From positions 212,356,250 through 212,420,249 of the forward strand of contig CATIUR010000001.1 of the NCBI GenBank assembly GCA_949592205.1: DNA of 64,000 nt. Direction: 5' to 3'. This DNA is from Helichrysum umbraculigerum. Its lineage: Eukaryota; Streptophyta; Magnoliopsida; Asterales; Asteraceae. A program made the position numbers and the translations under genes. This document shows positions 34,288-44,657 of the stretch, piece after piece. Under the pieces are notes generated by a model that was not told the DNA's origin, searched no databases, and saw nothing but the letters and a program-made list of their open reading frames with translations. The first letter of the stretch is position 1, and every line of letters starts with the position of its first letter.

Positions 34288-35128
34288 CGCCTGAATGTAA
34301 AGGAGGGTCTACGTTTATGACGGTAGAATATATGCTTTAATGAATAAATACAGAGTTCTGTCAAGAGAGCTTAATGCTCCATAAACATTGCTTAACTCTA
34401 CAATACCGATAGTTTAGAATAACAACAGTTAACAACCAGTACACAGTTAGATAATAACAAATAGACTTAGGGGTTAAGAAAGGTCAATAAATACAATTGC
34501 GGTCTGTTGCCTTATGCCTGCACCCTAGATACTTTAAGGGTTACTTGGTCTTATTCAAGACAAGTTCAGGGGGGTTTGAAAACAGTCTGATCTGATCAGG
34601 GTTCATGATAGCCTAGGTACTCAGTGACATACGTATTTAGATCCGAAACTAAATAAGTAGGGTCCTAGTGTTTACAACTAAGTTTATATGTCTGTTAACT
34701 GACTGTGTCCCCAATAAACATCATCATAACTGTATGCTATCCTAAATCATGGTGAACCACGTCTTTGTTATGTTTAAGTGTTACATATGTGCTAGCTTCC
34801 TTTTACTTTTATGTTTTATTAGTTTTAGTAGTTTTAATTAGATAAAAATCAAATCAAATACCTATCCAACTATCTAAACCCTAGCTTGATCACTAAGTTA
34901 TCTGAACGAGCTCTGTTTCAATTCTGCCATCGCGAGGAACGACCCTGGATCATCCTTACCACGTACTAGTATCAGGTATTTGTACCTAATAACAGTAGGT
35001 TATACGGAGGATTAGGCTCCCCCGACAAAATATAAATTTAAAACTACCACCTGACGCCGCGCCCAGCGGAAAGGTCCGCAATGACGGGAAGCGAATCCTG
35101 AACCGATCGTTGGACGCGCGTCAAGTTT

Positions 35129-35146
35129 TTGGCGCCGCTGCCGAGG
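35129..35146 (+). other. Athila-like primer-binding site (tRNA-Asp type)
   Basis: TGGCGCCGCTGCCGAGGA six bases after the 5' LTR end. Confidence 0.85.
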
Positions 35147-35349
35147 ACGGTAGTACGATTCGAAGCCTGTTTAGACAAATTTAGTTTTTAAGCGATCCTT
35201 TTGGATTGGGATTCACCATCCCTATCCGAAGTTACTTTCTGCCCATAGATTAGTTAGATTAAGTTAGCGTAGCGTAGTTTAAATTAATTTCCCTTCTCAC
35301 CCCAACTTTAATTCTAAAACCTTATTCTTGTGTTGTCTTTAATGATAAC

Positions 35350-36699
35350 TTGGCAATGGTAACTGTACAACAACTAAGTGATCAATTGGAAAGTCTCATT
35401 AATTCAAACCAAGATAGACGTAGGAGTGATGCCCACTTAGATAATGAATGTCAAAGGTATAGTATGAATTATTCGGATAACATAGGGTACTTAGATCCTC
35501 AATTACAACATCATTATGACCCTTATGCTTTCCAACAACATCAATACCAACCTTACTATCCTGAACCATTCACCATCTACCCACACTCATCTTTCCCTGT
35601 ACACGAACCACAACCGTATGAAAGTTCTGACTTGAGAGATATGCCCATAGCTTATCTCAGCAGTAATGCTACTCTTTCACCCTCTCACAACCCACTTGAA
35701 CAATTACTTAGAGAACAAGACGACATGCTTAGAAGATGTACTGTTAAGCTGTCTAAAATAGAAACACTAGTCCAAGTGAGAAGTAAGGGAACTAGGGATC
35801 AAGTTACAACCGAAAATATGCTACAGGAAGATGAGAGGCACCCACACACCGCATCTACATCACTTGACAAAGACTTTCATTCTCATGAGTCTGGTTGCAA
35901 AACTCCTTCAAATCCTACACCTACCCAATCTTCTAAATCCTCACTTCCACCCGTTCTTAACCTATCTACGTCCGAGACCAACGAGGAGTTCATTCTAGAG
36001 GAACTTTCCGAACCAATGCCACTTGAAACTTCCGGCCGGAGTGACGAGTATGATGAGGTAGACGAAGAGATAGAATTGGAGAAGCCAGAAGTAGAGATAT
36101 ACACAGAAGACTCAGCTTCAGAAGGATCAGAGGAATTTACACCAACTCTGAGAAGTGATCTCATTCCAATTCAAATCGACGTGGTTGATAACATCCCTCA
36201 ACAAGTTGTGGTTGGTGAAATCCCACATATCTTCCCGAATGAATCACCCACTGATCTAGTTGAACCTTCTAATGCCATAGAATCCATTACCCAAGTTGTT
36301 GATGAGAATGTTGCTACAAGATTGGAGACAATAACGGATACTGTCCCACCTCCATGCCCAGAGTACAGCATTATCATTGACCCAATGACCATAGGAAGCA
36401 AGGCGGGTTCTGCGTCATGGTTTCCCTACAAACCTTCTCTCCACCACATAATGACGTATACGTCCTGGAGTAGTATGGATTCCTTTGACCAACCCAATTT
36501 GTCAATCCAACCCAAGGAGGTATTAGAAGTTGAGAGATTTGTTATACCTCCAGTTAAACCATTCTCTCACTTTGAATCATCTCCTAATATTGGACATGCC
36601 TTAACCTCAACTTGCCTTAGACTCTTAGGTATGTACCAATATTACCCCTTGTGTCTACTGATGGATACAAGCAAGCCTCTAGGATTGCCCGATAAATAG
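35350..36699 (+). CDS. Sole ORF of the Athila-like element, function unknown
   Basis: 449 codons starting MAMVTVQQLSDQLES, about 200 bases after the primer site, where gag normally begins. The first ~30 residues could form a short helix. Residues ~40-90 are rich in Tyr, Gln, Pro and His (YDPYAFQQHQYQPYYPEP). There is a helical segment LEQLLREQDDMLRRCTVKL near 115-135, then a long acidic Ser/Thr/Glu-rich region with no zinc knuckle, protease, RT or integrase motif. The order resembles the disordered C-terminal part of Athila Gag rather than a capsid, so it may be a reduced Gag. The frame is fully open, which for a non-autonomous element suggests either youth or selection. The ATG at 35356 is an alternative start. 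Confidence 0.65.
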   Translation: MAMVTVQQLSDQLESLINSNQDRRRSDAHLDNECQRYSMNYSDNIGYLDPQLQHHYDPYAFQQHQYQPYYPEPFTIYPHSSFPVHEPQPYESSDLRDMPIAYLSSNATLSPSHNPLEQLLREQDDMLRRCTVKLSKIETLVQVRSKGTRDQVTTENMLQEDERHPHTASTSLDKDFHSHESGCKTPSNPTPTQSSKSSLPPVLNLSTSETNEEFILEELSEPMPLETSGRSDEYDEVDEEIELEKPEVEIYTEDSASEGSEEFTPTLRSDLIPIQIDVVDNIPQQVVVGEIPHIFPNESPTDLVEPSNAIESITQVVDENVATRLETITDTVPPPCPEYSIIIDPMTIGSKAGSASWFPYKPSLHHIMTYTSWSSMDSFDQPNLSIQPKEVLEVERFVIPPVKPFSHFESSPNIGHALTSTCLRLLGMYQYYPLCLLMDTSKPLGLPDK

Positions 36700-39600
36700 T
36701 GCTAGAGTCAAGCTAGAGACTCGAACAAAAACAAGCGCTTCTCGGGAGGCAACTCGTGTCTAACGTAGTTTTGGTAATAGTAATATGCTAACTCAATAAA
36801 TAGAAAATGAAACCCTAAGATTAATGTTCCAAGTTTTTCTTTATTTTTATGAACAAAAAGGATGGTTTGCGAAATTACTTCATTGAAAATTTTGTCAATA
36901 CCTTAAAACTTTCTACTCCCGTTTGTTTGAACTTCATTGCAACGTCTATTTTAACCATTATCTAAGATCTCTAGTTCTTACTATCCCTTTCACTCACGAA
37001 CATGGAAACCTACTAGAATGAGAATTAGGAACCTTAGTCATCTTATACACCCAATCACATATTTCGAGCATTGGAGGTACTTACATATGTTTCTATGAAC
37101 ATACATGAAAGATCTTTAACTGAATTATCTGATAACCTGATTTGTATGTCAATATGTGTATTATGCTCGAACTCGTTTAAAAAAAATGTGTGCTTTGGAC
37201 ATCTTTATACTTGGTTGCCTGATTTAAATTACTCATGCTAGTATTTCCATATCTATTGTTTGTGCTACGGTGAAATTATAGGCAACTAACACTTTTGGTG
37301 TAAGATTAAATTCCAAGTCATACATTGATTTGTTTCATCTTCAAAGTTCTCACTTTGATAGCTCTTTTTGCAAACCAGTGAGTCTATGATTTGGAAAATA
37401 ATCTCTTGTTTATTAGATCACGTTTGTTTGTTTTGTACAAATGCCTAGCAAGCAGGGACTGACGCCTATGGATAAAGAATCATTGAGTATAATGGAAAGA
37501 CAACAAGGGGAGCTCACAGTTCATTGAATTTGGGAACTTCTTGAGCATTGCTATGAAGGGGAAGAGATGGCTCTTTCAGACATGGTTAACTCTACTTGTG
37601 ACCGGAGGATGACATCACTTCACATTATTTTCTATAATCTATCCTTTTGGAGGTCAAGCTCTAGACTATAACAGCAGCGCTGCTCGGGAGGCAACCCGTG
37701 GAATAAGACATGCAGAGAGAAAGTGTCAACAAGTGGAGAAAATCTCTGACTATCCTTCACACTTGGACGTACCAAAAAGTAGATTTATGAAAACTTCTCC
37801 GGATTACAACTCATTTGCAAATAAGTCACTAGTCTCAGAAAACAGGAAATCACTTTGAAAACTGATAATTCATGTGATTCGAGCATTTGAGTTTGAAAAA
37901 GGCTACGTCCAACGTGTTCACACCTACGAGATTGATTCATAAGAGAATGATGAATGAATAAACCAATAGCAAGATGCTTGAAGCCGAGCCGATCTTCATG
38001 GATGCAGAAAAAAAGATCTTGGGTCTCTTTTCAGCAAATTCAGACTCTCAGCTTCAGTGCAGCTCGCTATCTGGGGAGTGTCTTAACCCTTTACCTCTTT
38101 TGTTTATGATTCTGTATATTATTTGCCTTGTTAAAGTTTGTTAAAGTAGTCTATACTCTATCCTAAGCTTATCACTAAGTGTGGGATTCCAGCCCAAAAC
38201 AAACACTTGAGAAACATTTTCTTATATTCAAACTCTAAGTGTGGGATTTTACTTCCAGTAAATCTCAACTCAAGAGAACATTATGGACAATGTTCCTCTA
38301 AGTGTGGGATAGCAGGTATAGAATACCTTGGTTAGTTTTCTATGATTTTTAATGTCCGAAATAGCAAACTCAGAAAATGTTCCTCAATATTTTTTACAAA
38401 AAATTTCAAAATTTAAAAAGTATGAGCTAAATCTCTTGATTATCTCTATTATTTTTGAGTCATAATATCTTTTAAGATGAGCTATTTTCAAATATGAGTA
38501 AAATATTTCAGAATCTAGGGAAAATAAGGTAGAAATTTCTTAAGCAAAAATGATAATCTAATAGGAGCATGACAAAGCACATACAACCCTATTTGCAGTG
38601 AGGTATCTTGAGCCTAAAAGCATTCATCTTTAATGCTTCACTATTCATTTCTTGTGTGTGCCGATGCATGTGTCTCTGAATTAGAACTTGCTCTTGACAT
38701 ACGCTTCGAGACCACATTGGTGTATACCGTACGCGGTATAGGTGCAATTAGATGACCTTGACATTCCCTAGGATATATCCCATTTTTACATATCTCTTCA
38801 AGCCCAAAACCCTTCCGATACTCATTTTTAATATCGATGATCCGCCTAGTAAACCCTGTTGAGCCTAAACCTTTCGTTTCATTAAACCCTCATCTTTAAA
38901 CCCTACCTCCCAAAATATCCCCAAACTTATCTTAGAATTTCTGAGGTTATGAAGAACATCTTTTAGAATATCCGCTTCACTTATCCTACCCTTTCGTGTT
39001 CTCCAAAAGTAACCTCTCATGAGAATCCTTGGTGTGTAAAACTGACACCGCGAAATGACTCGAAACGTTCAAGATAAGGGATTTCTGAAAGAATCAAAGA
39101 AGAAAAACATCCTTGGAAATTCTCTGGCAAAGAAGTTCTGAAGAAGAAAAAGAAAATAGAAAAGAAGAAAAAGCAGAAAAAGAAAATAAAAAGAAGAAAA
39201 AGCAGAAAAGAAAAGAAAATTAGTTCCGCAAGAATAAAGCTAAGTCCTTCAAAGTATCATCCTCTCAAAAAGAATCTGATAAGAAGACGAATAGCTATCT
39301 CATTTCCGTTCTAAAATAAAGTTTTTCAAGATCTCAGTTGTTTTTAAGATAAGCCACCCTTACACCCAAAAATACCACTATCCATACCCTTTTACCCTCA
39401 CCAAACACTACAACCCTTATGAATATCTTGGGATAATTAGCACCGTCCTCACCTAAGTGGTGGAGATCCGATTCTCGATCAAGCCTATGACGATGAGTGC
39501 TGCATGAATGGCTATTTGAGCGATTTCGTTTGTTCTAGATTGATAGGAAACCCGATACACTTTGAGTGAATTGAGTGACCACCTTTAGTGAGATCGCCTA

Positions 39601-39825
39601 GTCATGTATACTCCAAGATCATGAGATTTGGAAGTATGCCTAAGAGAATTTTTTCTTGTTTATGAAAGGATCATCTTATCTTTCCTTATATTCTTGAAAT
39701 TATCTTACTTACATCTGGAAGTGGTAACTCTTAAAACATGTTGTGACTCGCTCTAAAATTTTTTAAAATGTTTTCAAAAACTGAGTGTTGCTTGAGGACA
39801 AGCAACGTCTAAGTGTGGGATAACT
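36700..39825 (+). other. Athila-like internal 3' region without coding frames
   Basis: 3.1 kb without a supported ORF. It contains two CTCGGGAGGCAAC words, four AAGTGTGGGAT words (the last ends five bases before the 3' LTR and probably overlaps the PPT), and a purine-only-like tract at 39139-39219 (AAGAAGAAAAAG repeats). Confidence 0.75.
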
Positions 39826-42406
39826 TGATGTGACGCAAAAAGTCATGTTTTTAAGTATGATATTCCACACTTTTTGGACACATCTTTAGTGAAAACATTT
39901 CAAAACAATCATTATTTACTAAAATTCACTAAAGTGCTCCAAATATAGGCGTTGCTACAAAAACCACTAAAAACGTCCAAATAACGAGCAAAACAGAGCG
40001 AATAAACAACAACCAATTCTCACACCCTCATTTACCTTATTATAAGCACATTCTAACCTTATGATATGTTGTAATAGGTAAAAACGAGACGGGAGAATCA
40101 AGAATCATGCAAATTGGGTGAAGAACGGAAGAGATACGGCTTCTACAGATCGTTAAAAGTCATTCCAAACATGATTAAGTTACACACATCAAATTTATAT
40201 GAGATTGGTACCATTAGAAGCGTAACGGAATTTCTAGATCGTGGGCGAAAGAATCGGGTCAAACGGACGTGTAACGAAGGAGATACGCGCATTTTAAGCA
40301 ACGAACGAAATCAGATGGAAACCGAATACGGCCCCAGAGACCATATACGGCCCCTACAAGACCGTATACGGACCTTTCAAGACCATATACGGCCCCTGAC
40401 ACCCCGTATGCTACCCGTTTGTGCTTCGTTTGCTTGTACGTTGGTGCTTCGTGACTTGTACGGCTGATTTGGGACTTTGCCTATAAATAGAGCCTTCATT
40501 CTCCAACCATTAGACACCTCACTCTCATTTCTCATTTCTCACTTTTCTCTCACACACTCTCTCTCTCTACTTTCTCTCTCTAGGTTCTCTCTCTAGTCTC
40601 TCTCTCTAGTTTCTCTCTCTAGGGTTTAACCCTTGGAACTAGTGGGAAGACTAGGGGAGAATCCTTTCCTTTTCTTTATTAGTTATGTAATTTAGTTAGT
40701 AGAAGCTAGCATTGTAATACTTGGATATTGTATGAAGAAATACAAGTTGTTATTCTGCACGCAATTCGTATTGGTATCATCTATCCTTTCTATTATTAAT
40801 TTGTCATATTGTTCTTGTTTGATGTATGTGATTTATTAATATTAGAAATGTTTATTGTTATGCATTGTGAGTAGTGTGCTTGTATGTTTGTCATGATTTA
40901 AATAGTAGTGATGATGTTACTTCAAATATATGATATTGGGATAACATCATTATGAAACAACGGAGGTAACCTTATACGGCTTTCATTTGTATAGCGCCGG
41001 AAACATCACTAATGTGTGGAGTACGGAACGTGGAAGCTATGAAAGTTGTGGGCACAATCCGTTGTGGAATAATGTTCCCGATTATTATATAATTGGGAGT
41101 TGTTATACTTTGTTATCTGTCTAAGCTTATCCTGAATATAGATCTAGTGTCTCATCACCCTTTTCAGACTTTCACGTGACTGTTGCCCTTAGGATAGGAC
41201 TTTGCAAACCCTAATACTACGTAGATACAGTTATCTCCAGTTACAGTAGGAAGCTATGAACTTTCTGTAAAACGGCACAGTACTTCGTATAGCGTTGGAA
41301 ACACCACTGGTGGAGTACAAATACGTGGAAGCTAAGGAAATGCCGTAAGACTGTTTCATTGTGGAATACCTAGAAGTGACCCTTCTAGAACTCGGGTCTA
41401 GGAATTAAAGCTGTGGAAATGCTCGTTGCCCTGTACACCGTTATTACACCTAAGATCTGGAAAACTGTGGAAATGCTTAAATGCCCGGTACACCATTAGT
41501 ACATCTAGGATTTGGAACACTGTGGAAATGCCTAATTTCCCTGTACACCGTGAGTATTCCTAGGGATGAACGCCTGAATGTAAAGGAGGGTCTACGTTTA
41601 TGACGGTAGAATATATGCTTTAATGAATAAATACAGAGTTCTGTCAAGAGAGCTTAATGCTCCATAAACATTGCTTAACTCTACAATACCGATAGTTTAG
41701 AATAACAACAGTTAACAACCAGTACACAGTTAGATAATAACAAATAGACTTAGGGGTTAAGAAAGGTCAGTAAATACAATTGCAGTCTGTTGCCTTATGC
41801 CTGCACCCTAGATACTTTAAGGGTTACTTGGTCTTATTCAAGACAAGTTCAGGGGGGTTTGAAAACAGTCTGATTTGATCAGGGTTCATGATAGCCTAGG
41901 TACTCAGTGACATACGTATTTAGATCCGGAACTAAATAAGTAGGGTCCTAGTGTTTACAACTAAGTTTATATGTCTGTTAACTGATTGTGTCCCCAATAA
42001 ACATCATCATAAATGTATGATATCCTAAATCATGGTGAACCACGTCTTTGTTATGTGTAAGTGTTACATATGTGCTAGCTTCCTTTTACTTTTATGTTTT
42101 ATTAGTTTTAGTAGTTTTAATTAGATAAAAATCAAATCAAATACCTATCCAACTATCTAAACCCTAGCTTGATCACTAAGTTATCTGAACGAGATATGTT
42201 TCAATTCTGCCATCGCGAGGAACGACCCTGGATCATCCTTACCACGTACTAGTATCAGGTATTTGTACCTAATAACAGTAGGTTGTACGGAGGATTAGGC
42301 TCCCCCGACAAAATATAAATTTAAAACTACCACCTGACGCCGCGCCCAGCGGAAAGGTCCGCAACGACGGGAAGCGATTCCTGAACCGACCGTTGGACGC
42401 GCGTCA
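39826..42406 (+). repeat. Athila-like 3' LTR (2581 bp)
   Basis: Sister of 32523-35122 with about 1-2% differences by eye and one palindrome unit fewer (array 40322-40413). TATA box at 40482-40489. Confidence 0.95.
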
Positions 42407-43241
42407 TACCGCAAGGACCATCGTGATGGCGGTTGCACTTGGGACAATAAGGCTTAGTCCCAGTGTAACCCCGTTTAGGTTCGGTGTTAGAGGTGTAAGC
42501 TTTGATGGTGTCGGGTTTCTTGTTCTGGTTGTTGTGATTGTCAGTCCACTTTCTCTTGTTGTTGGATGGGGCGGGTGTTTCATTGCTGACAATCATTGCC
42601 ATGAGTTCGTGTACCAGGCGGATGGCACTCTGAACGGTGGTTGGTTTCGACGAGGCGATGTTCCCCTGGATATTTTCCGGGAGACCTCGGATGTACTTCT
42701 TGATGCGTTTTTCTTCCGGATCAACCAAACCCTGGCATAAAAGTGCAAGTTGCTGGAATTTGGCGGTATAACCAGCGATGTTAGTTCCCTGAACAGTCAG
42801 GTGTCAGAATTCTTCTTCCAACTTCAGAAGTTCCTCGTTGGGACAGTATTCATCTTTCAGCATTTTCTTCAAATCCGCCCATGGGAGTTGGTTTGCTACC
42901 TCAATACCCTCAGAACTGGCATAGGTATTCCACCATGTGAGTGCACCTTCTTGAAAGGTGTAAGCAGAGAATTTGTCTTTGCTGTCTTCCGTACAGTTGC
43001 ACAAACTAAAAACCGATTCCATTCTTTCCATCCATCGGATTAGCCCGATGGCACCTTCAGTGCCCTCAAAATTCAAGGGTTTACAACTCAGGAAGTCCTT
43101 GTAGGAGCAGGGTTTGACTGGAGGGGCGTTGTTCAGTGTGTCCTCGCTACCAGAATTTTGTCGGCCAGCTAAGGTTTGTGCTACACCCTGTGCGATGAGT
43201 TGAGTGATCTCAGCTTGACTGTACAGTCGTCTTGGCGGCAT
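42407..43241 (-). pseudogene. gag: O2 gag, N-terminal part, split by the Athila-like element
   Basis: Starts MPPRRLYSQAEITQLI at 43241. The Gag core shows GAIGLIRWMERMES, GALTWWNTY and LKDEYCPNEE. It stops at 42804 (a TGG-to-TGA type change at the position of the conserved Trp in EEFWN), and the frame then continues through RIKKYIRGLP and the Cys/His cluster CPKCNRHHDGPC to the insertion at 42407. The remaining zinc knuckles are at 32294-32517. No protein can be made across the 9.9-kb insertion. Confidence 0.88.
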
Positions 43242-43542
43242 GATTCCTTAGGAAAAGAAATGAAGATACATGAGATTTCGTACAAGGATGATTACCATAG
43301 ATGTATATATATATATAAAAGCAATAATATATAACATCACAATATGAAAATCAGTAGTGTAAAATAAATGAAGGGAATTGTCGATTGATATTACGGAGTC
43401 AAATGATTACGGACAATTTCAAGTTACGATTTTCCAAAAGTTACACTCTTAGATGTTTTACAAAAGGTACCGTGAATTGTTACATCCGGTCGAATTACAA
43501 GGATCCTATGATAGCATAATGGATTACAAGATAGTTACTACA

Positions 43543-44268
43543 CTAATCTTGGAGTAGGTTCATCCGTGTCATTAGGGTGACAAGGTGATTGATAGTTTCT
43601 GCGAGTCGGCTAGTCTGCCTAGCACCATCTTCAGCCAAGGTTAATCGTTGTTCCAGCACTCGAGTGTATTCTTCAGCCTCTTGCAAGCGCTGCTCACATT
43701 CTGCCAACCTTGCTTGTAGGAGATCGACCGCTCCTCGGTCGTCAATTACTTATTGATGAATCATTTCCAGAGTTTGATTCATGTCTTCCTGTTCTTGATG
43801 GAGTTGTGCCATGCGATCATGGGTTTGACGTAACCAGTACATCTGTACTATGTATTGTTCCCGTTCCAGACTTTCAAGTCTTTCCTCATGGCGGTGTAGT
43901 CGGGCGGCTAACACCGGAACAGTATGGTGAACGGGTTCTTGTGTATAAGGAGAGATGTCCATGGGATCAGTAGGAATCTGAATTTCTTCCTCGGACCTCC
44001 AGGTGTTGAGAGTTGTGGGTAACCAGTCCCACCTACGAGCGTAGGCCGGACGACGTGTCTCAGTTTTGGTATCAGTATTGGGGTTTGAGTAAGGGTTTGC
44101 TCGATATGATCCGGTACCCCTTTGGCGAGTACGTACCACTCGGGCTTGGCCAGTAGTATGGTAAAGACGTTCCGGAGAATTTGGTAAAGTAGTGGTCTCC
44201 TCCGTAGGAGGCAGTGTTTGAGTTTCGTTGTTCGAGCCAGGTGACGCTACGTTAGATGAGTCTGCCAT
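43543..44268 (-). pseudogene. O2 upstream ORF0 with in-frame stop
   Basis: Open from MADSSNVASPGSNNETQT (44268) to TAA at 43750, 172 codons. The same frame then continues to 43543 with clear similarity to the ORF0 of the young element (EEYTR, QRL.LAED, SRLA.T), so the TAA is a nonsense change. Shared motif with the young copy: HTVPVLAARLHRHEERLESL. The C-terminal half has coiled-coil character. It lies between the leader and gag, in its own frame. Role unknown. Confidence 0.75.
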
Positions 44269-44344
44269 TTCTGTGGCAAAGCGTTAGGAAATGTGAGGCC
44301 TATATTCATATAATTGATATATAATATAGCCTAAAGTGTAGTAC

Positions 44345-44641
44345 GTAAACGAGGCCTATCCATGTATATATATACATATATCACATAATAGCCTAGAGTG
44401 TCTATCATAGACATGTTTTGAGTTCGGTTTCTCTCGTGGTCAGAGTCAACTATCGTATCCCTATTCCAATACAACCATTTCAGATCTTTCATCATCTTTA
44501 TTTAATTGTACATAGTTGATCAGGCTATGTTAAATTAAACGTGTATGATGAAATTCCTGAACCAGTCATACTAAATAGAAAATATTGCCTAACAGTCATA
44601 GTCTAGGCCCACTAAATGAAACCTAGTTCACTATAACCTTA
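44345..44641 (-). other. O2 leader
   Basis: Untranslated, almost identical to 25003-25302 and clearly similar to 62820-63072 and, on the other strand, 21233-21475. Contains GTGGTCAGAGTCAACTA (or its complement) and AGTCTAGGCCCACTAAATG in all. Confidence 0.7.
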
Positions 44642-44654
44642 GGCTCTGATACCA
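44642..44654 (-). other. O2 primer-binding site (tRNA-iMet)
   Basis: Sense TGGTATCAGAGCC three bases from the 5' LTR end. Confidence 0.93.
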
Positions 44655-44657
44655 ATC

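Larger units (their letters stand above)
32523..35122 (+). repeat. Athila-like 5' LTR (2600 bp)
   Basis: Nearly identical to 39826-42406. It contains the CCGTATACGG array (33021-33132), TATA box 33200-33207, a CT-rich initiator zone (33240-33345) and a three-copy ~55-bp tandem repeat (34129-34287; GTGGAAATGC...CCTGTACACCGT). Confidence 0.95.
32523..42406 (+). mobile_element. Athila/Tat-like non-autonomous LTR element, complete, TSD TACCG
   Basis: LTRs 32523-35122 and 39826-42406 (both TGATGTGACGC...GCGCGTCA) flanked by TACCG at 32518-32522 and 42407-42411. The primer site TGGCGCCGCTGCCGAGGA matches the tRNA-Asp type usual for Athila/Tat. The internal region carries the group's hallmark words CTCGGGAGGCAAC (36741, 37683) and AAGTGTGGGAT (38177, 38237, 38300, 39811). 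There is only one ORF and no RT, integrase or protease, so it needs an autonomous partner. It splits the O2 gag in the zinc-knuckle region, and the O2 reading resumes on both sides. Confidence 0.93.

Noticed and set aside
40114..40467. 117-codon plus-strand ORF in the Athila-like 3' LTR
   Set aside because: Runs through the palindrome array upstream of the TATA box; the sister LTR lacks the intact frame.
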